From Vibrio nitrifigilis (lineage in GTDB: Bacteria > Pseudomonadota > Gammaproteobacteria > Enterobacterales > Vibrionaceae): 64,000 nt of DNA. The notes beneath the pieces were generated by a model. The model did not search any database and was not told the origin of the DNA. It saw only the letters and a list, made by a program, of their open reading frames with translations. This document shows positions 44,996 through 52,889 of this stretch, piece by piece. A program made the position numbers and the translations under genes. The stretch is from contig NZ_JADPMR010000004.1 of assembly GCF_015686695.1 (NCBI RefSeq), forward strand, positions 496,001 to 560,000. The letters run 5' to 3'. Within the stretch, counting starts at the first letter, position 1; the number at the start of each line of letters is the position of its first letter.

Positions 44996-46101
44996 GTGCT
45001 TTAACCCGGATGTGGGCTATCATTATTAAAGAGGTACGCCAACTTTATCGTGACCGTATCACGTTTGCCATGATTGTGGTGATTCCTCTTGTCCAGCTGA
45101 CTCTGTTTGGTTACGCCATTAATATGGATGTGCGAAACATACCCGCAGGATTGGTTGATATGAGCCACACCCATACAAGTCGCATGTTAAAATCAGCGGT
45201 AGAAGCGTCACAAGTTGCCGATTTTACTCATATATATCAGACGCCGAAACAGGCCCAGTATGCGATTCAATCGGGGGAAGTTCGCGCAGCATTAGTGATT
45301 CCTAAAGATGTTAACCAACGTATGGAACAAAACCGTACTTTAGGGCAATGGATGGTTGATGGATCGGATAGTACGATCAGCTCTGCGATTATGGGGTTAC
45401 AAAATTTACCCTTCACCTTGTTCGATGAAACGGCTAATCAGCAAGTTCAGAACAGCGCTGCGAGTACCTTTAAAGTGGCGCTATTTTATAACCCTGCAAG
45501 AAGCTCGGCTGTAAATATTGTTCCTGGGTTATTAGCGGTCATTTTAAGTATGACTATGGTTCTGTTTACCAGTGTTGCAGTGGTAAGAGAGCGTGAACAA
45601 GGTAACTTAGAACTACTGATAACTACACCCGTGAGTTCGTTAGAGCTGATGATCGCCAAAATTATTCCCTACATTTTTGTTGGTTTGATACAGGTGGTGA
45701 TTATCCTCACCTTAGGTCACTTTATATTTAAAGTGCCAATCAATGGGGAAATTAGCCAAATTATGCTTGGCGCTCTGCTCTTTATTTCAGCAAGCCTGGC
45801 CTTAGGGCTTCTCATTTCCACCGTTGCAATGACTCAGTTACAAGCAATGCAGATGACGTTATTTGTATTACTGCCTTCGATTCTATTGTCTGGGTTCCTA
45901 ACGCCTTATGAAGCGATGCCCGTCGCTGCCCAATGGGTAGCAGAAGCTTTGCCAGCTTCCCATTTTATGCGCCTGATCCGCGGTATTGTTTTGCGTAGCG
46001 CTGATTTGGCCGATTTATGGAAAGACAGCTTGTGGCTTGGTTGCTTTGCCATATTGGGCGTGTTTGTTGCTGCAAAACGATTTAAAAAGTCATTAGATTA
46101 A
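44992..46101 (+). CDS. ABC-2 type permease (YbhS/YbhR-like)
   Basis: 369 residues; N-terminal helix near 20-40, a large extracytoplasmic domain (~50-170) and five helices in the C-terminal half with the ABC-2 signature LLSGFLTPYEAMPVAAQWVA...LPASHFMRLIRGI. Start ATG overlaps the ATPase stop (ATGA). Only one permease is present, unlike the two of ybhSR, so a homodimer is expected. Likely exports drugs or other toxic compounds under the TetR regulator; substrate unknown. Confidence 0.9.
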   Translation: MSALTRMWAIIIKEVRQLYRDRITFAMIVVIPLVQLTLFGYAINMDVRNIPAGLVDMSHTHTSRMLKSAVEASQVADFTHIYQTPKQAQYAIQSGEVRAALVIPKDVNQRMEQNRTLGQWMVDGSDSTISSAIMGLQNLPFTLFDETANQQVQNSAASTFKVALFYNPARSSAVNIVPGLLAVILSMTMVLFTSVAVVREREQGNLELLITTPVSSLELMIAKIIPYIFVGLIQVVIILTLGHFIFKVPINGEISQIMLGALLFISASLALGLLISTVAMTQLQAMQMTLFVLLPSILLSGFLTPYEAMPVAAQWVAEALPASHFMRLIRGIVLRSADLADLWKDSLWLGCFAILGVFVAAKRFKKSLD

Positions 46102-46114
46102 TGATATTTCATGA

Positions 46115-46144
46115 AAAGGAGCCCTAATAGAGTAGGGCTCCTTT
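46115..46144 (+). terminator. Terminator of the export operon
   Basis: AAAGGAGCCCT-AATAGAGT-AGGGCTCCTTT: perfect 11-bp stem, 13 bp after the permease stop; it also faces the enolase gene. Confidence 0.88.
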
Positions 46145-46181
46145 ATCTACAGTGTGATAGGGGTTAATCAGTCATTTTGCC

Positions 46182-47468
46182 TTAGGCATGATTAAAGGCT
46201 TTTTTCCCGGCATATTGCGCAGCGTTACCTAGTGCATCTTCAATACGCATTAGTTGGTTGTATTTTTCCACACGTTCACCACGACATGGCGCGCCAGTTT
46301 TTAAATGGCCAGCACGCATGGCGACCGTCATATCCGCAATAAAACTGTCAACCGTTTCACCGCTGCGGTGAGAAATAAAGGTTCCCCAGCGATTTTCATG
46401 GCATAAGTGAACGGCATTAAAGGTTTCAGTTAAGCTACCGATTTGGTTGAGTTTAATTAGGGCAGCATTAGCCACATTTTCTTTGATGCCCCGTTCAATG
46501 TATTTCACATTGGTGACAAATAAATCGTCACCGACTAACTCAATTTTATGACCTAACTTTTCGTTCAGATAATGCCAGCCTTGCCAATCATCTTCAGCTA
46601 ACCCATCTTCAAGTAACGCAATTGGAAATTGATGCAGCAGTTGTTCGTAGTAATGGGTCATTTCTTGCGAAGTCAGTTGGCTACCTTCAGTACGTAAATG
46701 ATATTTACCATCTCGATAAAATTCGCTTGAAGCGGGGTCCATACAAATAGCGACATCTTCGCCTGGGCGATAGCCCGCTTTTTCAATGGCTTGCACGATC
46801 CATTGTAAAGGCTGGCGATTGGTTTCGACGGTAGGAGCAAAACCGCCTTCATCACCAATACCAGTACTAATGCCTGCTTTGAGCAAGATATCTTTCAGCG
46901 ATTGATAAATTTCACTGCCCCAACGTACGGCATCGGTAAATGTGCTTGCTCCAAAAGGAGCGATCATAAATTCTTGAAAATCAGCCCCTTGACCACGAGC
47001 GTGGACACCACCATTCATAATATTCATACAAGGAACAGGGAGTAAGTTGCCATTCGTACCACCTAAATATCGATATAAAGGTTGTTGCGTTGCGAGTGCG
47101 CCTAAACGTGCACTGGCTAAAGAAACCCCTAAAATGGCGTTTGCTCCGAGTTTGCTTTTGTTTTCAGTGCCATCAAGGTCAAGCATGGTTTGGTCAATTT
47201 CCGCTTGATTGGTAAAGTCTTTTCCTAGTAATGCCGCTTTTATTTCATTGTTTACATAGTTACGAGCTTTTAGTACCCCTTTACCGTGGTAACGGGCTTT
47301 ATCATTGTCTCTCAATTCAATGGCTTCGCGAGAACCTGTGCTAGCACCAGACGGAACGGCGGCACGAGCCGATAAGCCTGAATCAGCATAGATTTCGACT
47401 TCGACGGTTGGGTTACCACGTGAGTCGAGAATTTCGCGCGCTTTAATATCATTGATAGTATTTCTCAT
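46182..47468 (-). CDS. eno: Enolase paralog under a fluoride riboswitch
   Basis: 428 residues, normal enolase length; GGAG lies 8 bases before the ATG. Key residues are kept: SGASTGSREA loop, GGVHA His, GDEGGFAP Glu, metal Asp/Glu in DPASSEFY and ALLEDGL, catalytic Lys in ALIKLNQIGSLTET, and ISHRSGET. It differs from housekeeping enolases at places such as GVHARGQGADFQEF, SGETVDSFIADM and KTGAPCRGER. It converts 2-phosphoglycerate to phosphoenolpyruvate. Enolase is a classic fluoride target and enolase genes are known members of fluoride riboswitch regulons, so this copy is probably a fluoride-induced backup. It is not beside pyrG, where the main Vibrio enolase is expected. Confidence 0.92.
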   Translation of the reverse strand: MRNTINDIKAREILDSRGNPTVEVEIYADSGLSARAAVPSGASTGSREAIELRDNDKARYHGKGVLKARNYVNNEIKAALLGKDFTNQAEIDQTMLDLDGTENKSKLGANAILGVSLASARLGALATQQPLYRYLGGTNGNLLPVPCMNIMNGGVHARGQGADFQEFMIAPFGASTFTDAVRWGSEIYQSLKDILLKAGISTGIGDEGGFAPTVETNRQPLQWIVQAIEKAGYRPGEDVAICMDPASSEFYRDGKYHLRTEGSQLTSQEMTHYYEQLLHQFPIALLEDGLAEDDWQGWHYLNEKLGHKIELVGDDLFVTNVKYIERGIKENVANAALIKLNQIGSLTETFNAVHLCHENRWGTFISHRSGETVDSFIADMTVAMRAGHLKTGAPCRGERVEKYNQLMRIEDALGNAAQYAGKKAFNHA

Positions 47469-47769
47469 GAGGTTGTCTCCAAATATTGTTTAATGTTATC
47501 GCGCACTGAGTCAGAGACAGTAGTTCACCATTTGTCTTATATGGGTGTGGCTTATCGTCAGGAATAAAACAGTGCGGGAAAGTCATCATTGCTCGGTGTA
47601 AGGCATGAATAATCGCCTTGAATATCGAGCGGTGATGGTTCAATGAAAAGAGGTTAACAAGAGAGTGATATGGGCACAGGCAGCACTTGCCAGCAGATAT
47701 CCAACGCCAAAAATATCGATGTAGGCGGTAGTATTTGAAGGCAGTCAATGGCAACTGAAAATAATCCAC
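47449..47769 (-). CDS. Doubtful leader ORF (106 aa) or 8-residue leader peptide
   Basis: A strong AGGAG (47776-47780) is followed by overlapping starts: ATG at 47771, which gives only MWIIFSCH and stops, and GTG at 47769, which opens 106 codons ending 20 bases inside the enolase gene. The 106-residue product is rich in His, Tyr, Cys and Arg and resembles no fluoride channel or other family. Either frame could serve as a translated leader coupling the riboswitch to enolase. Composition argues against a real 106-residue protein. Confidence 0.25.
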   Translation of the reverse strand: MDYFQLPLTAFKYYRLHRYFWRWISAGKCCLCPYHSLVNLFSLNHHRSIFKAIIHALHRAMMTFPHCFIPDDKPHPYKTNGELLSLTQCAITLNNIWRQPHEKYYQ

Positions 47770-47861
47770 ATGGGTCTCCTGTTAATACAAGAGCCGCGGG
47801 GATGAGGGCATAGTTGAGAGATAGTACTCGCCTGATCCTCGTAACTCAGAAAGTCCGTCAA

Positions 47862-47958
47862 ATCAGGCGTCATTAGCTGTATAAACGTTAATAAACACAG
47901 TGTTTATCAACGTTCTTATTACAGCGGTTGGGGTAAGGTGGTACGCCATCACCTTGCG
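47862..47958 (-). ncRNA. Fluoride riboswitch (crcB motif)
   Basis: Read on the minus strand: GGTGATGG (47953-47946), then CGT-ACCACC, AACCGCTGTA (47929-47920), a long variable hairpin AACGTT...AACGTT (47914-47884), and TACAGCTAATGACGCCT (47881-47865). This matches the crcB consensus GG-GATGG-GT..CC, AACCGC, GC(T)(G/A)ATG-C-CCT. The 3' strand CGCCTGAT (47869-47862) can pair instead with ATCAGGCG (47836-47829), a likely expression switch. The next long gene downstream is the enolase, about 390 nt away. Confidence 0.88.
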
Positions 47959-48216
47959 TCATTACGGCGTCATGACGTTTTTATAACGTCACAATCAATT
48001 CCTGATATGACCTAAATTCTGTTTCTGCTTTGCAGCATACTCCGATAAATAACGAAAATTACCTTCGGAGATCACAAAAATTAGTGATATTAGTGAAGTT
48101 AGTAATGATATTTATTATCAATTAGGTGTCAGAATCATGATCTGACCCAAATTATTATTTTTGTTTTCCTATAGGGTGGTAAGTGAGCAAAGTAGCCATC
48201 AATAATAGGAAGATAA

Positions 48217-49533
48217 ATGTCTGAACTTTTACAACTTTTGGAAAAGGAACTGCTTGAGCAATTTGAATCTGCGCAGCAGTGGCGTCGAGATTTACACCGC
48301 CATCCACAACCTGGCTGGTTAGAATTTTATTCAACTGCTACCGTAGCCGAGAAGCTGGCCAACTGGGGATACGAGATATTTCAAGGGGCTGACATTATTG
48401 ATGGCAGTCATCGTCTTTTTGTTCCACCGAAAGAGGTGCTTGAACAAGAATACCAAGCGGCTTTAGATTACGGAGCTAACATCAAATATCTAGCCCCTGC
48501 TAAAGGCGGCCTAACCGGCGTGGTCGGAGTGATTACTGGCAATGAACCGGGGCCCTCGGTGGCGTATCGCTTTGATATTGACTGCTTGCGAATTACCGAA
48601 AGTACTGACCCTTCCCGTAAAGCGGTACAAGAAGAATATGTGTCATGCCATCCGGGATTTGCCCACATGTGTGCCCACGATATCAATACCTGTACCGGGT
48701 TAATGTTAGCCCATTATTTTGCTCAACATCGTGAGCAAATTAAAGGCACGATAAAATTCATTTTTCAGCCCGATGAAGAAGGGTTATCTGGGGCCCGGAC
48801 GATGATTCCTAAAGGTGTGCTTGATGGCGTGGATTATTTAATGGGCGGACATGTCGCCTCTAATATGCCTCAAGCGGGGTCGTTCTCTCCTAAATCAACC
48901 AACATTTTAGCCGTTAAACGCTGGAAATTTCGCTTTATTGGTCAAGCGGCGCACTCTACGGGACAACCTCATTTAGGTAAAAATGCGTTACTTGGTGCCG
49001 CGAATGCCACGCTTAATTTGCATGCAATTGCGCCCCACAGTGCGGGTACTGGGCGAGTGAATGTAGGCAAAATTGATGGCGGAGACAGTTGGAATATTAT
49101 TGCACCACTAGCTGAGCTATGGGTTGAGATCAGAGCTTCCACTGACGAAGTGTTCAATTATCTAAACCAACGGGTTGAATCCATCATGCAAGCCAGTGCT
49201 GATCTTTATGAGTTGGGGTTGGATACTGAGCTGGTGGTCGAATCACTAGCAGGTAAGAATTCACCAGAGATGGAAGCGTTGGCGGCTGAAGTTGGGCATG
49301 AACTCTCTTTGATTCATGAGGTTGTTGATGAGCATGCAGTTAATGCATCAGAAGACTTCACGTTACTTGCTGATTACGTTCAATCTCAAGGCGGTCAGTC
49401 GGTTTACGTCATTCACGGTACTCCAGTGGAAGGCGGTTTGCATAGTAACGCACTGGATGTTGATGAACGGGTGATGGTCAATGCGGCAGCAATTTATGGG
49501 GGGATGTACCTTAAGCTTGTGCGCACATATTAA
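48217..49533 (+). CDS. M20 family amidohydrolase (AbgA/AbgB-like)
   Basis: 438 residues; AGGAAG seven bases before the ATG. Di-zinc M20 features: AYRFDIDCLRI, CHPGFAHMCAHDINTCTG (zinc ligand region), FIFQPDEEGLSGA with catalytic Glu, GGHVAS, and the lid-domain AHSTGQPHLGKNALLGA. Closest to aminobenzoyl-glutamate/indole-acetyl-amino-acid type amidohydrolases. It probably cleaves an N-acyl amino acid or similar amide. It heads a run with two membrane proteins (49597, 50430) that likely import its substrate. The substrate is not known. Confidence 0.88.
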   Translation: MSELLQLLEKELLEQFESAQQWRRDLHRHPQPGWLEFYSTATVAEKLANWGYEIFQGADIIDGSHRLFVPPKEVLEQEYQAALDYGANIKYLAPAKGGLTGVVGVITGNEPGPSVAYRFDIDCLRITESTDPSRKAVQEEYVSCHPGFAHMCAHDINTCTGLMLAHYFAQHREQIKGTIKFIFQPDEEGLSGARTMIPKGVLDGVDYLMGGHVASNMPQAGSFSPKSTNILAVKRWKFRFIGQAAHSTGQPHLGKNALLGAANATLNLHAIAPHSAGTGRVNVGKIDGGDSWNIIAPLAELWVEIRASTDEVFNYLNQRVESIMQASADLYELGLDTELVVESLAGKNSPEMEALAAEVGHELSLIHEVVDEHAVNASEDFTLLADYVQSQGGQSVYVIHGTPVEGGLHSNALDVDERVMVNAAAIYGGMYLKLVRTY

Positions 49534-49596
49534 TTATTTTGTATTCATCAAGGAAGAAAGATTTGTTCAAAATCTGTAAGTCAGGAGGACTTCTCA

Positions 49597-50430
49597 ATGA
49601 AAGACACAGAATATTCAATAAAGCAGGTATTAACAGATTGGCGGTTAATGAGCACCGCCCTTATCGTCGTTGTTATTTCTGAATGGATTGGCATTATTCC
49701 TGTAAAATTTGGCGGTTGGTTATCTTTAACACTTTTCCCTATGTTGTATGCCATGGTTCTTGGAAGCGTGGCTTTCTTTGCGAAATTGCTTTCTATCGAA
49801 CAAAGTGAAAAGGCACAAAAAATTGTTTTTGTAGCCATTTTACCTTTAGTCGCAAAGTTAGGTATGAGTATTGGTCCTGCGTTACCCGAGCTTAAAAATA
49901 TGGGCTTAGCCATTGTGTTACAAGAGTTTGGCAATATGGGAACCATTCTTTTGGCGTTACCAATAGGCTTATTACTTGGCTTTAAAAGAGAACTTATTGG
50001 TATGACTCATTCTATCGGTCGAGAAGCGAATGTCTCTTTAATCGCTGAACGATATGGAATTAATTCTGCTGAAGGTCGTGGGGTGATGACCGTATACATA
50101 GTTGGTACTGTATTTGGGACGTTATTTTATGGGTTAATGGTCCCTGTGTTCGTGAAAATACCCGGGATTCACGTTGAATCATGGGCTTTAGCAAGTGGTG
50201 TTGGGAGTGGTAGCTTAATGGCCGCAGCAAGCGGATCTTTAGCGAATGTTTTTCCTCAAGAAGCAGACAAAATCATCGCTTATGCAGGCGCGAGTCAAGT
50301 ATTAACCAGTGCAACTGGATTGTATATGGCGATATTTATTTTATTACCTTTTACCAATTGGATGTATAAGCGGTTATCTCCTTATGGTGAGAACAAGCCG
50401 GCTGTTAGCCAAGCGACGAGGGTAAAGTAA
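49597..50430 (+). CDS. DUF3100-type membrane transporter
   Basis: 277 residues, about eight to nine membrane helices (WLSLTLFPMLYAMVLGSVAF, VLQEFGNMGTILLALPIGLLLG, GVMTVYIVGTVFGTLFYGLM) and the small-residue stretch GVGSGSLMAAASGSLA. GGAGGA precedes the ATG. From memory it fits DUF3100, a family usually found next to M20 amidohydrolases and probably a substrate transporter. Its stop overlaps the next start (TAATG), so the two likely form one transporter. Confidence 0.72.
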   Translation: MKDTEYSIKQVLTDWRLMSTALIVVVISEWIGIIPVKFGGWLSLTLFPMLYAMVLGSVAFFAKLLSIEQSEKAQKIVFVAILPLVAKLGMSIGPALPELKNMGLAIVLQEFGNMGTILLALPIGLLLGFKRELIGMTHSIGREANVSLIAERYGINSAEGRGVMTVYIVGTVFGTLFYGLMVPVFVKIPGIHVESWALASGVGSGSLMAAASGSLANVFPQEADKIIAYAGASQVLTSATGLYMAIFILLPFTNWMYKRLSPYGENKPAVSQATRVK

Positions 50431-50903
50431 TGACTCAGAGTAAATCGGTTATACACACATTAGTTGACTCATTATGGATTTTGTCTGCGACGATTATCGT
50501 AATGGCTGTCGGAATCTGGGTCGGGTATGGCAGTTCACCTGTCGAGCAACTTCCACCTCTTATTTTGTATTTGATTATTTCTTTATTAGGCATATTTTTA
50601 GCAGAAGTACTACCTATCCCTTTCCCAGCAGTTGGATGGGTTGCGTTACTCGGTGTTTTAATTTCAATTCCAGATTTTTTACCTCATGCAGATGAATTGG
50701 TAGAACTGTCTAATCGTGTCCCCTTTATTTCAACTGCTACGGTTGCGTTAACATTTGCAGGAATTTCTGTTGGTAAAGACTGGAAGCAATTTAAAAGGGT
50801 GGGTTGGCGAGGCATTATATTGAGCTTCTTCGTTTTTTCAGGGACTTACCTAGGTTCTGCCCTTGTAGCCGAATTGGTGTTACGTGTGACGGGTGTGGTT
50901 TAA
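50430..50903 (+). CDS. Small membrane partner of the DUF3100 transporter
   Basis: 157 residues, four to five membrane helices (LWILSATIIVMAVGIWVGYG, LILYLIISLLGIFLAEVLPI, GWRGIILSFFVFSGTYLGSAL). ATG overlaps the TAA of the previous gene by one base, which implies translational coupling. The FAGISVGKDWKQFKRVGWRG loop resembles the C-terminal part of DUF340/LysO-like exporters. Probably the second half of a split transporter. Function inferred from arrangement. Confidence 0.65.
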   Translation: MTQSKSVIHTLVDSLWILSATIIVMAVGIWVGYGSSPVEQLPPLILYLIISLLGIFLAEVLPIPFPAVGWVALLGVLISIPDFLPHADELVELSNRVPFISTATVALTFAGISVGKDWKQFKRVGWRGIILSFFVFSGTYLGSALVAELVLRVTGVV

Positions 50904-51074
50904 GTTAGTGAATAGTTGCGACACATTTCTTGTTTATTCATGGGAAGTGTGTCGATATTGATCCGTTTTTTGAGGTGACTCGCGTCGAGTTGAACTCGCT
51001 ATTTATTGGTTTATCGTCTCTTTTACACTGCCGCTGTCTAGGTTGTATTTCTTCAGTGAAGCAGGAGTATAATA

Positions 51075-52112
51075 ATGGCCAATATCGTAGTGTGTTCTGA
51101 TGGAACTTGGAATCGCCCTGAAGATGATATCAGCAAAGACTTTCCCTCTAATGTGCTCAAGCTTGCTCGTGGTGTCTCTCCTTTGGGGCAGCAAACCCGT
51201 CAACATGTCTTTTATGATTGGGGCTTAGGTGCTTATCACGATAAATGGAGTGCAGGCATCACCGGACATGGGATCCACAAAAACATTCTCGATGGGTACC
51301 GGTACATTGTTCATAACTACGAACCTGGAGATAAAATTTATCTGTTTGGTTTCAGTCGTGGCGCTTACAGCATGCGAGCGCTTGCGGGGTTAATTCATAA
51401 TTGCGGTATTTTACGCCGAGAGCACGCCAATATGATTTCAAAAGCGTGGCATATTTATAAAGATTATTCTCCGAGTTGCCACCCTCAAGGTGCGACGGCC
51501 TTAACATTTAAACGAGAGCTTGCACATCAAGAGAATACGGTTCATTTCGTTGGTGTCTGGGATACGGTAGGCGCATTGGGTATTCCTTTTGGTATGCTCG
51601 GACTATTTGATGGTAAAGATGAATTTTACGATACAAAAATGGGGCCAAATGTTCGTATAGCACGCCATGCATTATCGATAGATGAGCAACGCGAAGATTT
51701 TGAACCCACGCTATGGCTTCCCCGTGAAGGGGTCGATCTTAAACAAATTTGGTTTGCCGGTGTTCATGGTGATGTTGGCGGTTCTTATGCCCCAGACCAT
51801 GATTCTGGTTACAGCGTTGCTGATATTTCACTACGCTGGATGCTAACCGAAGCGCAAAAAGCGGGTTTAGACTTTGAACCTCATTTGTGGGATTCGTTAA
51901 CGGAAGGAGAACATGGCCAATTACATGAATCACGAGCCAGTTTGTACCGTTTTAAACGGCCATTGCATCGACGATTAAATGTCCCCGACAGACCAACGTT
52001 TATTCATTCTAGCGTTAAGCTTCGCTACGAAATGGACGCAAATTATCGACCGCCTCAGTTGGAAACTTGGGTGAATCAGAACGGGTGGGATGCGATTCCT
52101 TTAAGTGATTGA
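51075..52112 (+). CDS. DUF2235 alpha/beta hydrolase (Tle1-like)
   Basis: 345 residues. N-terminal VVCSDGTWNRPEDD, then GFSRGAYSMRALAG with nucleophile Ser in GxSxG (~residue 95), HFVGVWDTVGALG with Asp, and GVHGDVGGSY with His: the Ser-Asp-His layout of the DUF2235 family, which includes the type VI secretion phospholipase effectors Tle1. No signal peptide. Unlike effector loci, there is no VgrG, immunity or adaptor gene adjacent, so a housekeeping hydrolase role is equally possible. Starts after AGGAG. Confidence 0.85.
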   Translation: MANIVVCSDGTWNRPEDDISKDFPSNVLKLARGVSPLGQQTRQHVFYDWGLGAYHDKWSAGITGHGIHKNILDGYRYIVHNYEPGDKIYLFGFSRGAYSMRALAGLIHNCGILRREHANMISKAWHIYKDYSPSCHPQGATALTFKRELAHQENTVHFVGVWDTVGALGIPFGMLGLFDGKDEFYDTKMGPNVRIARHALSIDEQREDFEPTLWLPREGVDLKQIWFAGVHGDVGGSYAPDHDSGYSVADISLRWMLTEAQKAGLDFEPHLWDSLTEGEHGQLHESRASLYRFKRPLHRRLNVPDRPTFIHSSVKLRYEMDANYRPPQLETWVNQNGWDAIPLSD

Positions 52113-52314
52113 TTCATGTTCTTATGTGTCAATATTGAGAATCTTATCAGTCGAGTTGACATAAGTTTGATGGCATCGTGTTTCTATTCCTTAGATATCA
52201 ATGTTTACTCGCTATTTTGTTGGCGAATAGAATCTCTTGACCTAGCCTGAAATGACGGTGATAGCGTTTTCACCTGAACATTTTGGTTTTTAATACAGGT
52301 TAAGGATTTAACTC

Positions 52315-52800
52315 ATGAAAAAACTATTCGCAGTGGTAGCGTTAGCGGCAACCTTACCTTTATCTCACTTAGCAATGGCTGATGATGATATTGGTTGTGG
52401 TTTGGGGACGATGATTTTTGATGGTAAGTCTGGCAAAGTCTTTAAGATTTTAGGGGCAACCACCAATGGTACATCCGGCAACCAAACCTTCGGTATTACT
52501 TTCGGTACATTAGGTTGTGATGGAACAGGTACGATCGATTCCGCACAAAAACTGGCTATGTTCATTGATGGAAACATGGACAACTTGGCGCGCGATATTG
52601 CCAAAGGTCAGGGGGAAACGCTAGCAAACTTATCTGAAGTTTGGGGAATCAAAGATGAAGATAAAGCGAACTTCAACTTAATGGCCAAACAAAACTTTGC
52701 AACGGTATTTAGCTCTGAAAACGTCACGTCTAATGACGTGCTTAACAATCTAAATCACCTGATTGCCAAAGACGAGAAACTATCAGCTTACGCAATTTAA
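52315..52800 (+). CDS. DUF3015 family periplasmic protein
   Basis: 161 residues with signal peptide (~1-22, ending AMA). Mature start DDDIGCGLGTMIFDGKSG and a central GITFGTLGCDGTG match DUF3015; two Cys may form a disulphide. It is followed at 90 bp by the DUF4105 gene, a pairing I recall in other gammaproteobacteria. Role unknown, envelope located. Confidence 0.85.
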   Translation: MKKLFAVVALAATLPLSHLAMADDDIGCGLGTMIFDGKSGKVFKILGATTNGTSGNQTFGITFGTLGCDGTGTIDSAQKLAMFIDGNMDNLARDIAKGQGETLANLSEVWGIKDEDKANFNLMAKQNFATVFSSENVTSNDVLNNLNHLIAKDEKLSAYAI

Positions 52801-52820
52801 GTACTCCCGTTCTTCTTATA

Positions 52821-52846
52821 CAGTGCCTCTTTTCGAGGCGCTGTTT
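52821..52846 (+). terminator. Hairpin between DUF3015 and DUF4105 genes
   Basis: CAGTGCCTC-TTTTC-GAGGCGCTG with one G-T pair, then TTTCTCATTTT. Probably partial termination. Confidence 0.65.
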
Positions 52847-52889
52847 CTCATTTTAAACGATCCATCACATTGACGTTATTTGCTGACTT

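Noticed and set aside
47449..47769. The 106-codon leader frame as a CrcB/Fluc fluoride channel
   Set aside because: Checked all three minus frames: no GxxGxxxRY or NxxGxF channel motifs and too few hydrophobic helices.
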